Below are positions 1 to 5,802 of a stretch of 20,483 nt of DNA, in pieces. The number at the start of each line of letters is the position of its first letter. Within the stretch, counting starts at the first letter, position 1. The position numbers were made by a program, and so were the translations under genes. This stretch comes from Chloroflexota bacterium (GTDB taxonomy: Bacteria > Chloroflexota > Ktedonobacteria > Ktedonobacterales > Ktedonobacteraceae). The stretch lies in the NCBI GenBank assembly GCA_005879655.1, contig VBJK01000123.1:2233-22715 (forward strand). The letters are read 5' to 3'. Below the pieces are notes generated by a model. The model had not been told where the DNA came from and did not search any database. It saw nothing but the letters and a program-made list of their open reading frames with translations.

Positions 1-650
1 CGTAACTCGCCTAGACGACGCAACAATATCAGATTCTCCTCCGGCGTCGTACCAAAACCAATACCTGGATCAATGATCATACGCTCCCACGCAATGCCAG
101 CGGCTAGCGCTTGCTCAATACTAGCCGCGAGAAAGCGCATGACATCACTGACAATCTCACGCCGCTGATAGCCCCGCATATTCGCCATCAAGATCACAGG
201 CACACCGCGTTGGCTGACAAGCGTAGCCATCAGGGGATCACGCCGTAATGCCCATACGTCATTAATGAGACAAGCACCGGCATTCAGCGCATACTCGGCA
301 ACCTTTGCTTTATAGGTATCTATCGAGATGATCACCTCTTCAGGCAATACAGCACGCAACGCCTGTATCACAGGAATGACACGCGCCAGCTCTTGCTCAG
401 CAGAAACGGGAGCTGAACCAGGTCGTGTGGATTCGCCTCCTACGTCGATAAATGTCGCTCCCTCGGCGACAAACTGCTGTGCCTGCGCGACAGCACGCTC
501 GACAATGGTCTCGCTATCAAACGAACTCTGCGCGAGGCCGTCACCTGAGAACGAGTCTGGTGTGACGTTGATAATACCCATCACATAGGTACGTTGCCCC
601 CATACAAGCTTATGATGTGCCCACACAGTAGGCGGTAAGTGTACTGACAT
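1..650 (-). CDS. folP: dihydropteroate synthase, partial (3' end beyond window)
   Basis: This enzyme condenses 6-hydroxymethyl-dihydropterin diphosphate with p-aminobenzoate to give dihydropteroate in cytosolic folate synthesis. The minus strand from the ATG at 650 reads 216 codons without a stop to the left edge. Visible family motifs are GIINVTPDSFS (25-35, pterin and diphosphate loop), GGESTRPG (71-78), ISIDTYKA (108-115), NDVWAL (130-135) and DPGIGFG (194-200). The C-terminal K and SxRxH motifs lie outside the window. Just upstream of the ATG is a GA-rich ribosome-binding stretch (about 656-664). One oddity is that the loop usually reading M-H-N/M after the sixth strand reads LMANM (154-158), so the histidine is alanine. 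The gene is divergent from the zinc-finger gene at 910. Identification is near certain from the motifs. Confidence 0.97.
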   Translation of the reverse strand, partial: MSVHLPPTVWAHHKLVWGQRTYVMGIINVTPDSFSGDGLAQSSFDSETIVERAVAQAQQFVAEGATFIDVGGESTRPGSAPVSAEQELARVIPVIQALRAVLPEEVIISIDTYKAKVAEYALNAGACLINDVWALRRDPLMATLVSQRGVPVILMANMRGYQRREIVSDVMRFLAASIEQALAAGIAWERMIIDPGIGFGTTPEENLILLRRLGEL

Positions 651-796
651 GCAAAGACTCTCTCTACAAATATGTCTGGCAATGCGCACTGTTTAAGCGA
701 AGTCGCCGTGCGGGCGATGGAAAGACAGGCTATCGCCAATGAGCATCATATCACGTTTCGTTGTCTTGTTAAAAAGGCGAGTCTGGTACAAGAAAG

Positions 797-825
797 TTGC
801 TTTGCCATCAACAACAAGCTATACT
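797..825 (+). promoter_or_regulatory. candidate sigma70 promoter for the zinc-finger/polyprenyl synthase pair
   Basis: TTGCTT (797-802), a 17-bp spacer and TATACT (820-825) are seen. A second, perfect TATAAT sits at 831-836 but lacks a good -35. The site lies 85 bp before the gene at 910. The rest of 651-909 shows only a small TCGCC/GGCGA hairpin near 704-718 and no convincing gene. Confidence 0.5.
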
Positions 826-909
826 TTCCCTATAATATCTATGAAGGCACTATCAAACACGGACTATTCTATCATTGTACAAGCTTAGACAAGCAAGGGA
901 TAAAGCTTT

Positions 910-1404
910 ATGAAAAAAGTCGGGAAAACCGAACAATATCAGGGGAATGTACAGATGACTCGTCGTTGCCACGAGTGCAATGAAGAGGCACTAGGGCGTT
1001 GTCTTGACTGCCGTTTTGGTTTCTGCCAGAACCATTTTCCCAAGCAGCAACACTCGCCCTGCGCAGAGAAACAGATGAAATTAGCACAGATACAGGTCTG
1101 CTATGTCTGTGGAGTTCCTGTTTACCCTGATCAATGGTCTATCTCCCCCACGTCACACTTCATTGATGAGTTTACCTGTCGTGGTTGCGGACGCTACATC
1201 TGCAACGAGCTACACACCCAGCATAAAGAAGAGGAGGTGATAGTTACACGTGATGGTCTGCGCGGCCATCGTTATCAATGTCTCATTCGCTACTGTGATC
1301 TTTGCGCGCCAATTGCTCGTGTTAATGGTATAAAAGGCTTGACGCGACTAATTGTTATTGCAGGCACATTAGCTGCAATCGTTTTCTTTTATTTTCACCC
1401 ATAG
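910..1404 (+). CDS. tail-anchored zinc-finger protein (AN1/B-box-like)
   Basis: This is a 164-aa protein of unknown function. Residues 20-51 give the spacing C-x2-C-x7-C-x2-C-x4-C-x2-H-x5-H-x2-C, close to the AN1/B-box zinc-finger pattern better known from eukaryotes. Further metal-ligand clusters follow: C64/C67, C90/C93/C98 with H102/H105, and C124/C129/C132. A hydrophobic segment at 145-162 right at the C-terminus (LIVIAGTLAAIVFFYF) suggests a tail-anchored membrane protein with its zinc domains in the cytosol. Two starts are plausible. ATG 910 is preceded by AAGGGA, and ATG 955 (residue 16) is preceded by AGGGGA at an 8-nt spacing, with all zinc ligands still downstream. It precedes the polyprenyl synthase by 36 bp and is probably co-transcribed. 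The role is unknown; zinc binding is inferred from spacing only. Confidence 0.8.
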   Translation: MKKVGKTEQYQGNVQMTRRCHECNEEALGRCLDCRFGFCQNHFPKQQHSPCAEKQMKLAQIQVCYVCGVPVYPDQWSISPTSHFIDEFTCRGCGRYICNELHTQHKEEEVIVTRDGLRGHRYQCLIRYCDLCAPIARVNGIKGLTRLIVIAGTLAAIVFFYFHP

Positions 1405-1440
1405 CTCGCAATACTATTTGGAGAAAGTCAATAGAAATCT

Positions 1441-2556
1441 ATGGCCCTATCATCAACTTTGCAATCTACGTTGTTGCGCTATCACTACCAGATTGATACT
1501 AGCCTACGTACCGTCATCGCTAAGGCAACAGAGCACACCTCAACGCGTGCTCTGGATGCCTTTTATGGGCAGATGCAATATCAGCTCGGCTGGGTAGACG
1601 CCAGCTTCGCGCCGACAGAGAGCAATACAGGAAAATTGTTGCGCCCCACTTTAGTACTTCTCGCTTTTGAGGCTGCTGGTGCATGGGGACAATTTCCAAG
1701 GGACCCGTCGGACGCATCATATTTAGAGAGAGTATTGCCAGCGGCAATGGCCATCGAATTAATTCACAACTTTACTTTGATCCATGACGATATTGAAGAT
1801 GGCGATACTGAACGTCGTCACCGCCCCACATTATGGAAAATGTGGTGTGTTCCACAGGCGATTAATACAGGTGATGGAATGTTTTGCCTTGCCCGCTCTA
1901 CGCTCTGGAGTGTGCTGGAAAAAGGCGTGGAAGGGGCCGTTGCGGCTCGTCTGGCTGAAAGACTGGATCGAGCAACCCTTACGCTGGCTGAAGGACAATA
2001 CCTGGATATTAGTTTTGAAAGCCGTCAGGATATCTCTGTCGCTATGTACATTGACATGATTAGCCGCAAAACTGCCGCCTTGATGTCCTGTGCTGCGGAG
2101 ATGGGCGCGCTTCTAGGGACGTGTGAGAATGTAACGATCGAGCGCTTACGTAGCTTTGGTGAGGCGGTCGGCATTGCTTTCCAGGTGCGTGACGATCTAC
2201 TTGGTGTTTGGGCAACAACAGCCGAGCTGGGAAAAACTCCTGCTGGGGATATCTATCGCCGTAAAAAAAGCTTACCCATTCTCCATGCCATGGAAAACGC
2301 TAACACGAGAGATCAGCAGGTATTGCGAGCTATCTACCAGCAGACCGATCCTGTGAGACCGCAACAGGTAGAGGAAATACTCGCTATCATGGCACGAACT
2401 CAAAGCAGGGCATATTGCAACTCATTCCTCGCCCAGCATTGTGGCTTAGCCCGTACAACGCTGGCCAGCGTCCCTCGCCAGTGCCATCCACTCTCCCTGC
2501 GCGCGCTCGATGATTTAGAAACGCTAGTCCTTTTCATAGAAGCAGCCACGCGATAA
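1441..2556 (+). CDS. trans-polyprenyl diphosphate synthase
   Basis: This is a 371-aa class I isoprenyl diphosphate synthase. It elongates allylic diphosphates with isopentenyl diphosphate, giving precursors of quinones, carotenoids or lipid carriers; chain length cannot be read from sequence. The first Asp-rich motif is DDIED at 116-120, preceded by GKLLRP (64-69). The second region is FQVRDDLLGVW (248-257), where the classical third Asp is replaced as in many actinobacterial and chloroflexal enzymes. GKTPAGDIYRRKKSLP (264-279) supplies the diphosphate-binding lysines, and AEGQYLDI (183-190) is also conserved. Length is normal. GGAGAAAG lies 13 nt before the ATG, slightly far. A strong terminator follows at 2651-2681, so this closes the two-gene plus-strand unit. 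Confidence 0.95.
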   Translation: MALSSTLQSTLLRYHYQIDTSLRTVIAKATEHTSTRALDAFYGQMQYQLGWVDASFAPTESNTGKLLRPTLVLLAFEAAGAWGQFPRDPSDASYLERVLPAAMAIELIHNFTLIHDDIEDGDTERRHRPTLWKMWCVPQAINTGDGMFCLARSTLWSVLEKGVEGAVAARLAERLDRATLTLAEGQYLDISFESRQDISVAMYIDMISRKTAALMSCAAEMGALLGTCENVTIERLRSFGEAVGIAFQVRDDLLGVWATTAELGKTPAGDIYRRKKSLPILHAMENANTRDQQVLRAIYQQTDPVRPQQVEEILAIMARTQSRAYCNSFLAQHCGLARTTLASVPRQCHPLSLRALDDLETLVLFIEAATR

Positions 2557-2650
2557 ATGCTTTCTGAGGAACGGGAATTATCGATTATGGAACAGAAGCT
2601 GCATGCTCAACGGGGAGCGGGGCGGTTCCATAAATATCGCCAAAAACCAG

Positions 2651-2681
2651 CAAGGATCGGGTCAAAGTTACCCGATCCTTG
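2651..2681. terminator. bidirectional intrinsic terminator hairpin
   Basis: A perfect 12-bp inverted repeat, CAAGGATCGGGT (2651-2662) and ACCCGATCCTTG (2670-2681), encloses a 7-nt loop. On the plus strand it is followed by TGTATCTCTTTTCC, 95 bp after the polyprenyl synthase stop. On the minus strand it is followed by CTGGTTTTTGG, so it could also stop the RNA initiated at about 3062. Confidence 0.85.
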
Positions 2682-2745
2682 TGTATCTCTTTTCCTTATC
2701 ACAACTCCTGTGTTCTATCAAACTAGTCCTAAATCCACATAGGCC

Positions 2746-3062
2746 AAAAGTCACTGATACAACTCAGTAAGTGGTGTCCCCTGCTTACCTCATAACCCCC
2801 TGCGACGTAAGCCGTCGCGAAGACTTTACGAAGCTATTAAAAGCTATGTCGTCGAAGATAAAGGGTTGGTTAGACGCTCAGGGGGATGACGCGCCCGCAT
2901 CTACGGGCACTACTAGTCAATTTGATACACAACCCCTAAAATGCGAATTGGTTTCTTCATAAATCTCATAAGCCGACTCCTTTCGGATGTACTTATGCAA
3001 GGCATTGTAGCCAAGTGCCAGAGTCTCTTTATTCTCTGGTAGTGCCCCCTTATCGGGGACAC
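2746..3062 (-). ncRNA. highly structured RNA, possible solo HEARO/IscB omegaRNA-like element
   Basis: A near-perfect minus-strand promoter (3067-3095) points into this stretch, which holds no convincing long gene. In transcript order the visible stems are as follows. A 5' hairpin spans 3062-3042 (GTG-CCCC pairing with GGGG-CAC). CCAGAG/CTCTGG lies at 3039-3034 and 3023-3018. GGC/GCC lies near 3015-3001. CATAAG/CTTATG (2997-2992 with 2972-2967) has an inner CCGA/TCGG. GTGCCCG/CGGGCGC pairs 2910-2904 with 2897-2891. CCCCCTG/CAGGGGG pairs 2885-2879 with 2802-2796 and encloses GCGACG/CGTCGC (2818-2802). GTGTCCCC at the 5' end can also pair with GGGGACAC at 2781-2774. A weak ACTGA/TCAGT hairpin followed by ACTTTT at 2768-2746, or the terminator at 2651-2681, would end it. 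The central segment (AAGTACATCCGAAAGGAG, with a start codon just after) reminds me of the HEARO/omegaRNA class upstream of iscB, but no IscB follows. RNA nature is inferred with fair confidence; the class assignment is tentative. Confidence 0.6.
2913..2969 (-). CDS. 18-codon micro-ORF inside the structured RNA
   Basis: The ATG at 2969 opens an 18-residue peptide (MRFMKKPIRILGVVYQID) ending in tandem TAG TAG. GGAG (2980-2977) sits exactly 7 nt upstream, an ideal ribosome-binding site. The ATG is one arm of the CATAAG/CTTATG stem and the GGAG lies in its apical loop, so initiation could be controlled by folding. It may be a leader peptide, or the truncated start of an ORF that once followed the RNA. 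It does not match the usual IscB N-terminus. Coding is unproven. Confidence 0.3.
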   Translation of the reverse strand: MRFMKKPIRILGVVYQID

Positions 3063-3066
3063 TTTT

Positions 3067-3095
3067 ATTATAACATACCCCTTCGGAAAAGTCAA
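3067..3095 (-). promoter_or_regulatory. strong sigma70-type promoter for the structured RNA
   Basis: Read on the minus strand, TTGACT (3095-3090), exactly 17 bp, then TATAAT (3072-3067). Eleven of twelve consensus bases match. The predicted start is about 3062-3060, at the first bases of the 5' hairpin of the RNA. Confidence 0.8.
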
Positions 3096-3133
3096 TGCTA
3101 TTTTCCCCAATTTTTACGAAAACGTGGGAAATC

Positions 3134-3835
3134 TTAGTAGCCTGAGAGATCAGGTGGATTATTATATCTGGCCTCGCCACGTTCGTAAGATGGAGTGGTA
3201 TCTACATCTCTCTGGGCCAGCCTTTCATTGGTAGTACCAGTAATCTCTCTATCCGTGAAAGGCTGACGCGTCGAAGATCGCCGACTCAGGTCAGGATCAT
3301 TGTACATCGTCTCATTCTGTTGATTTGTCGTTGTACCTTTCGCCGCTGCGCTTTCACTATGGAACAGATAATTGGATGCATTGGGATCAAGGGCGCTAGC
3401 TGGCGCTTCATTAACCATGCGTGCAAAATGATTGAGATCATTCTGGAGCGCCTGCTCAAAGCGCTTACCTGCCCCCATCTTTTCACCAACATCGCCAATC
3501 ATTCCTGCGGGAGGATTATAATTGACATAGACATCCACCTTCGTCTGGTTCGCGCCGATTGGTTCAAATGTCACCTTACCAAAGTTTTCGATACCGCTAG
3601 TTGAATGCCAGCCAACCTGTCTGTCAGGAAGCCAGTTCTCATTTACCGCGTCCCATTCATGGCGACCGACGATATCTGCCACCCAGTGACTTGTCTGCTG
3701 ATCAGAGTACGTGACCTCCTTGACGAAACTCATAAACTTCGGGAAGTCAGTGAAGTGCGTGAACATCGAGTATACTTGATGAACTGGCGCGTTCACGGTA
3801 ACTGACGCATGATGCGCTGCATAAGTTGTTGTCAT
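3134..3835 (-). CDS. SRPBCC (START-like, polyketide cyclase/dehydrase-type) protein
   Basis: This 233-aa protein has an N-terminal SRPBCC fold (about residues 8-145). The typical opening VTVNAPVHQVYSMFTHFTDFPKFMSFVKEV is followed by WDAVNE, WHSTSG, the GKVTFEP strand and the C-terminal helix RFEQALQNDLNHFARMV. Members bind hydrophobic ligands in a helix-grip cavity; the ligand here is unknown. Residues 146-233 are a hydrophilic, low-complexity tail rich in Asn, Ser, Thr, Arg and Asp with no recognisable domain, likely disordered. No signal peptide or membrane segment is seen, so it is probably cytosolic. The ATG at 3835 is preceded by GAAGGAGAAAG, an excellent ribosome-binding site. It is monocistronic; a 22-bp dyad lies 60 bp upstream. 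Confidence 0.88.
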   Translation of the reverse strand: MTTTYAAHHASVTVNAPVHQVYSMFTHFTDFPKFMSFVKEVTYSDQQTSHWVADIVGRHEWDAVNENWLPDRQVGWHSTSGIENFGKVTFEPIGANQTKVDVYVNYNPPAGMIGDVGEKMGAGKRFEQALQNDLNHFARMVNEAPASALDPNASNYLFHSESAAAKGTTTNQQNETMYNDPDLSRRSSTRQPFTDREITGTTNERLAQRDVDTTPSYERGEARYNNPPDLSGY

Positions 3836-3894
3836 GACTCTTTCTCCTTCATTAGCTATTTCTCCGATAAGACTTTCCCAAGAGCACTTCTGTC

Positions 3895-3916
3895 ACCTGA
3901 CAATGGTATGTCAGGT
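3895..3916. promoter_or_regulatory. 22-bp perfect dyad upstream of the SRPBCC gene
   Basis: ACCTGACA (3895-3902) and TGTCAGGT (3909-3916) are perfect 8-bp arms around a 6-bp spacer. It has the size and geometry of a dimeric repressor operator. It sits 60 bp upstream of the SRPBCC start and has no T-tract, so a terminator is unlikely. Confidence 0.45.
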
Positions 3917-3990
3917 CAGCTATATGTACCGTCCTTGATCTTGCTCCTGCAAACCCATAAGGAAGCATACCATGGAATTTCTAGAAAATC

Positions 3991-4018
3991 AATAAATAAG
4001 AGGGTTGTCTTATTTATT
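3991..4018. repeat. AT-rich perfect inverted repeat
   Basis: AATAAATAAGA (3991-4001) and TCTTATTTATT (4008-4018) form an 11-bp perfect stem with a 6-nt GGGTTG loop. It lies in the middle of the divergent intergenic region. A T-rich stretch follows on the plus strand (4027-4035), so it could be a weak terminator or a cruciform/operator site; the function is unknown. Confidence 0.4.
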
Positions 4019-4395
4019 TCTAAGCAATTTTTTATAGTACTTAAAAAAGCAGAGGATGAGATTATAACTGTTGTGTTTGCATTACCTCTCTACGGCTTCC
4101 CTCGATGGTAGAGGGCGTGCCTGCTCAGCAAGGATGGAGGGATTCACAAAGAGCATCCTCTATACGCCTTTCTTCTTTGTTAGTGCAGTACTATTATATA
4201 TATTTGACCCCAATTGCGGTATATCAATCTTTCCACCATGATAGAGCCAAGAATGCGCGGTAGCACATTTGGTAATATAGACATAGGTACGAGCTAGTTG
4301 TTTCACCTCGTACTATTTTCTCTCATTAAACCGTAACGAAGTCCCTTTAGCAGACATAATGAGCACTAGGAGCGTCTGTACAGAGAACCAGCAAG

Positions 4396-4424
4396 TTGAC
4401 GGTACTGTACCGTTTGCATAGATC
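4396..4424 (+). promoter_or_regulatory. candidate promoter with embedded operator-like palindrome
   Basis: TTGACG (4396-4401) and a weak -10 TAGATC (4419-4424) are 17 bp apart, 50 bp before the 66-aa gene. ACGGTAC-T-GTACCGT (4399-4413) is a perfect 15-bp palindrome overlapping the -35 and spacer, where a bound repressor would block polymerase. The weak -10 keeps confidence moderate. Confidence 0.4.
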
Positions 4425-4473
4425 GTCCCATTAGCAGTGTCTCAATTCTATTGAACAAGAGAGGTAACAAGCA

Positions 4474-4674
4474 ATGGCAACTGCAACCTTAGAAAACAAG
4501 CTGAGCCGTGCTCTGGAGCTTATTGGTGGTACCATCGATCCAGAAATTGTCGAATCATATCAATCTTTGGAGGCACGTATTCTAGCTCAGGCTTTAGAGA
4601 ATGTGGAGATTGCAGAACGTCGCTTACGTGAGATCCAGAAGCTAGTTGGCGATTTCAGCGAAGTCATGGCATAA
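4474..4674 (+). CDS. small helical protein of unknown function
   Basis: This 66-aa protein has no family I recognise. After a short N-terminus (MATATLENKLSRALELIGG) the rest is one long charged, heptad-compatible helix (about 24-62: YQSLEARILAQALENVEIAE then RRLREIQKLV), suggesting a coiled-coil or oligomerising protein. No Cys, signal peptide or membrane segment is present. AGAGAGG lies 9 nt before the ATG, a good ribosome-binding site, and a palindrome-bearing promoter candidate is at 4396-4424. The last six codons and the stop lie in the 5' arm of a large hairpin (4657-4709). It faces the dus gene convergently. Coding is supported by the ribosome-binding site, the helical composition and the lack of competing ORFs. 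Confidence 0.75.
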   Translation: MATATLENKLSRALELIGGTIDPEIVESYQSLEARILAQALENVEIAERRLREIQKLVGDFSEVMA

Positions 4675-4709
4675 TGGGCGCAAATGGCGTCCTATGCTAT
4701 GACTTCGCT
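4657..4709. terminator. large hairpin across the 66-aa gene stop codon
   Basis: AGCGAAGTCATGGCATA (4657-4673, including the final codons and the TA of the stop) pairs with TATGCTATGACTTCGCT (4693-4709) over 17 bp with a single G-U. After a 2-nt bulge, GGGCGC/GCGTCC (one G-U) extends the stem around an AAATG loop, about 23 bp in all. It lies between the convergent ends of the 66-aa gene and dus (stop at 4760). There is no U-tract on either side, so it is not a textbook intrinsic terminator. It may be an mRNA 3'-end stabiliser or a convergent-transcription barrier. Confidence 0.6.
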
Positions 4710-4759
4710 CCTAACAGACGGTCTTCATCTCTTCTAGCGAACAGCTTACAAGCCGTTTT

Positions 4760-5731
4760 TCAAACTGGAGAGAGTGTATGTAAAAATGAGGTGACAATCT
4801 GTGCTGTTTCTGCGGGAGTTTCCGTTTCCATGAGTTGCATTCGTAGCTCCTGTGCTCCTGGGAAGCCATTTGCATACACTTTAAAAAACTTGCGCAGGGT
4901 CGGAAAATGCTTTGTCTCTCCCCAAGTATCCTGCCAAAGTTGCATGTGGTCAAGTAGCAGATGTAGTTTTTCTGCCGGTGTTTTGTCATGAAGCGTGATT
5001 GTTTCTGAAAAGAGGTAGGGGTCTTCAAAAATGCCTCTTCCTATCATGGCTCCGTCTGCTCCAGCTTCTGCAACTTTTTGTTTTGCATCACTGAGCGCTT
5101 TTATATCTCCATTGCCGATAATCAATGTCTCACTGCTTAGTGCATCTCTCAGCTCAACAACCGTTTTCAGTCTATCCCAATGGGCCGGAACCTTAGACAT
5201 TTCGGAGACGGTGCGCAGGTGAACCGTTAGCACTGCCAGTTTCTGTTCAAGGACGAATTGTATCCACTCAAAGTCTATTGCACGAAAGCCTAAGCGTGTT
5301 TTGACACTCACAGGTATGATACCTGCCGCCCCTTCTTTTGTTGCGTCAATAATTTCTTTTGCCAGTGGTCGGTTATTAATTAAACCGGAACAGACTCCTC
5401 TACTTACTGGGCCTTGGGCGGGACAGCCCATATTCAGGTCAACCCCGTCAAAGCCCATGTCGATCAGCTTTTGCGCTGCTTTGTAGAAGTTTTCAGGACG
5501 GCTTCCCCATATTTGAGCAACGAGAGGCCGTTCCAGTTCAGTATATTGCAGCCGTTGGCGAACCACCCTTTCTCCTTTTGAGAACATGCCCTCAACATTG
5601 GTAAATTCGGTAAAAAAAACCGCAGGCTTTCCGCATCGGGCAATCACTTGCCGCAGGACGGTATCGGTGACATCTTCCATCGGTGCCAGGATAAAAATCG
5701 GTTTGGATAACTGCTTCCAGAAGTTTTTCAT
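4760..5731 (-). CDS. tRNA-dihydrouridine synthase
   Basis: This is a flavin enzyme that reduces uridines to dihydrouridine in tRNA. From the ATG at 5731 it is 323 aa, the usual Dus length. It opens with PIFILAPMEDVTDTVLR (11-27, FMN-binding first strand), followed by VAQIWGSRPENF, then LNMGCPA (99-105) with catalytic Cys103. K144 (VSVKTRLG), H171 (TVHLRT), the phosphate-binding strand GNGDI (206-210) and GRGIFEDP (231-238) complete the TIM barrel; a helical C-terminal domain follows. The frame stays open upstream to an ATG at 5830, but that adds 33 residues unlike the family and overlaps the preceding gene, so 5731 is preferred even though its ribosome-binding site is poor. The exact Dus subtype is not assigned. 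Glucosaminidase lies just upstream on the same strand. Confidence 0.93.
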   Translation of the reverse strand: MKNFWKQLSKPIFILAPMEDVTDTVLRQVIARCGKPAVFFTEFTNVEGMFSKGERVVRQRLQYTELERPLVAQIWGSRPENFYKAAQKLIDMGFDGVDLNMGCPAQGPVSRGVCSGLINNRPLAKEIIDATKEGAAGIIPVSVKTRLGFRAIDFEWIQFVLEQKLAVLTVHLRTVSEMSKVPAHWDRLKTVVELRDALSSETLIIGNGDIKALSDAKQKVAEAGADGAMIGRGIFEDPYLFSETITLHDKTPAEKLHLLLDHMQLWQDTWGETKHFPTLRKFFKVYANGFPGAQELRMQLMETETPAETAQIVTSFLHTLSPV

Positions 5732-5802
5732 GCTGAAGATTCTACGCGCTGAGCTGTTGCTATGGCAAGTAGGGGTACCACGCGAAGCTACAGCAACTGC
5801 AT

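Larger units (their letters stand above)
3836..4473. other. long divergent intergenic region, regulatory
   Basis: These 638 bp between the divergent SRPBCC gene and the 66-aa gene hold no convincing ORF. They contain the dyad at 3895-3916, an 11-bp AT hairpin at 3991-4018, an AT stem TTTTTTA/TAAAAAA at about 4027-4047, a CCCTC/GAGGG hairpin at 4099-4115, a possible promoter TTGTTA (4177-4182)/16 bp/TATATT (4199-4204), and the promoter with embedded palindrome at 4396-4424. Confidence 0.6.

Noticed and set aside
672..983. 103-codon plus-strand ORF overlapping the zinc-finger gene
   Set aside because: It has no ribosome-binding site and no domain, spans the candidate promoter at 797-825, and overlaps the better-supported gene at 910.
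2182..2250. Loss of the third Asp in the second Asp-rich motif of the polyprenyl synthase as evidence of inactivity
   Set aside because: DDLLG-type second motifs are normal in actinobacterial and related active synthases.
2557..2742. 61-codon ORF directly after the polyprenyl synthase
   Set aside because: It runs through the perfect terminator hairpin at 2651-2681 and has no recognisable domain.
2771..2962. 63-codon plus-strand ORF with fairly protein-like composition
   Set aside because: It starts at GTG directly after an in-frame stop, without a ribosome-binding site, and lies antisense to the structured RNA whose stems explain its sequence.
2640..3062. tmRNA, RNase P or SRP RNA as identity of the structured RNA
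   Set aside because: There is no T-loop GGTTCGA-type 3' end, no tag peptide ending in ALAA, no GAGGAAAGTCC or ACAGAAA signatures, and no SRP GGAAG/GCAGC loop.
3042..3070. Plus-strand intrinsic terminator reading of GTGCCCCC...GGGGACACTTTTATTAT
   Set aside because: The T-rich part is the complement of the minus-strand -10 element and no plus-strand gene ends here.
2917..3180. 87-codon minus-strand ORF overlapping the SRPBCC 3' end
   Set aside because: It spans the minus-strand promoter and RNA hairpins; its composition follows from those and no family is recognised.
3809..4111. 100-codon plus-strand ORF in the divergent region
   Set aside because: It overlaps the SRPBCC start region and two dyads, has no ribosome-binding site, and its translation is low in similarity to any family I know.
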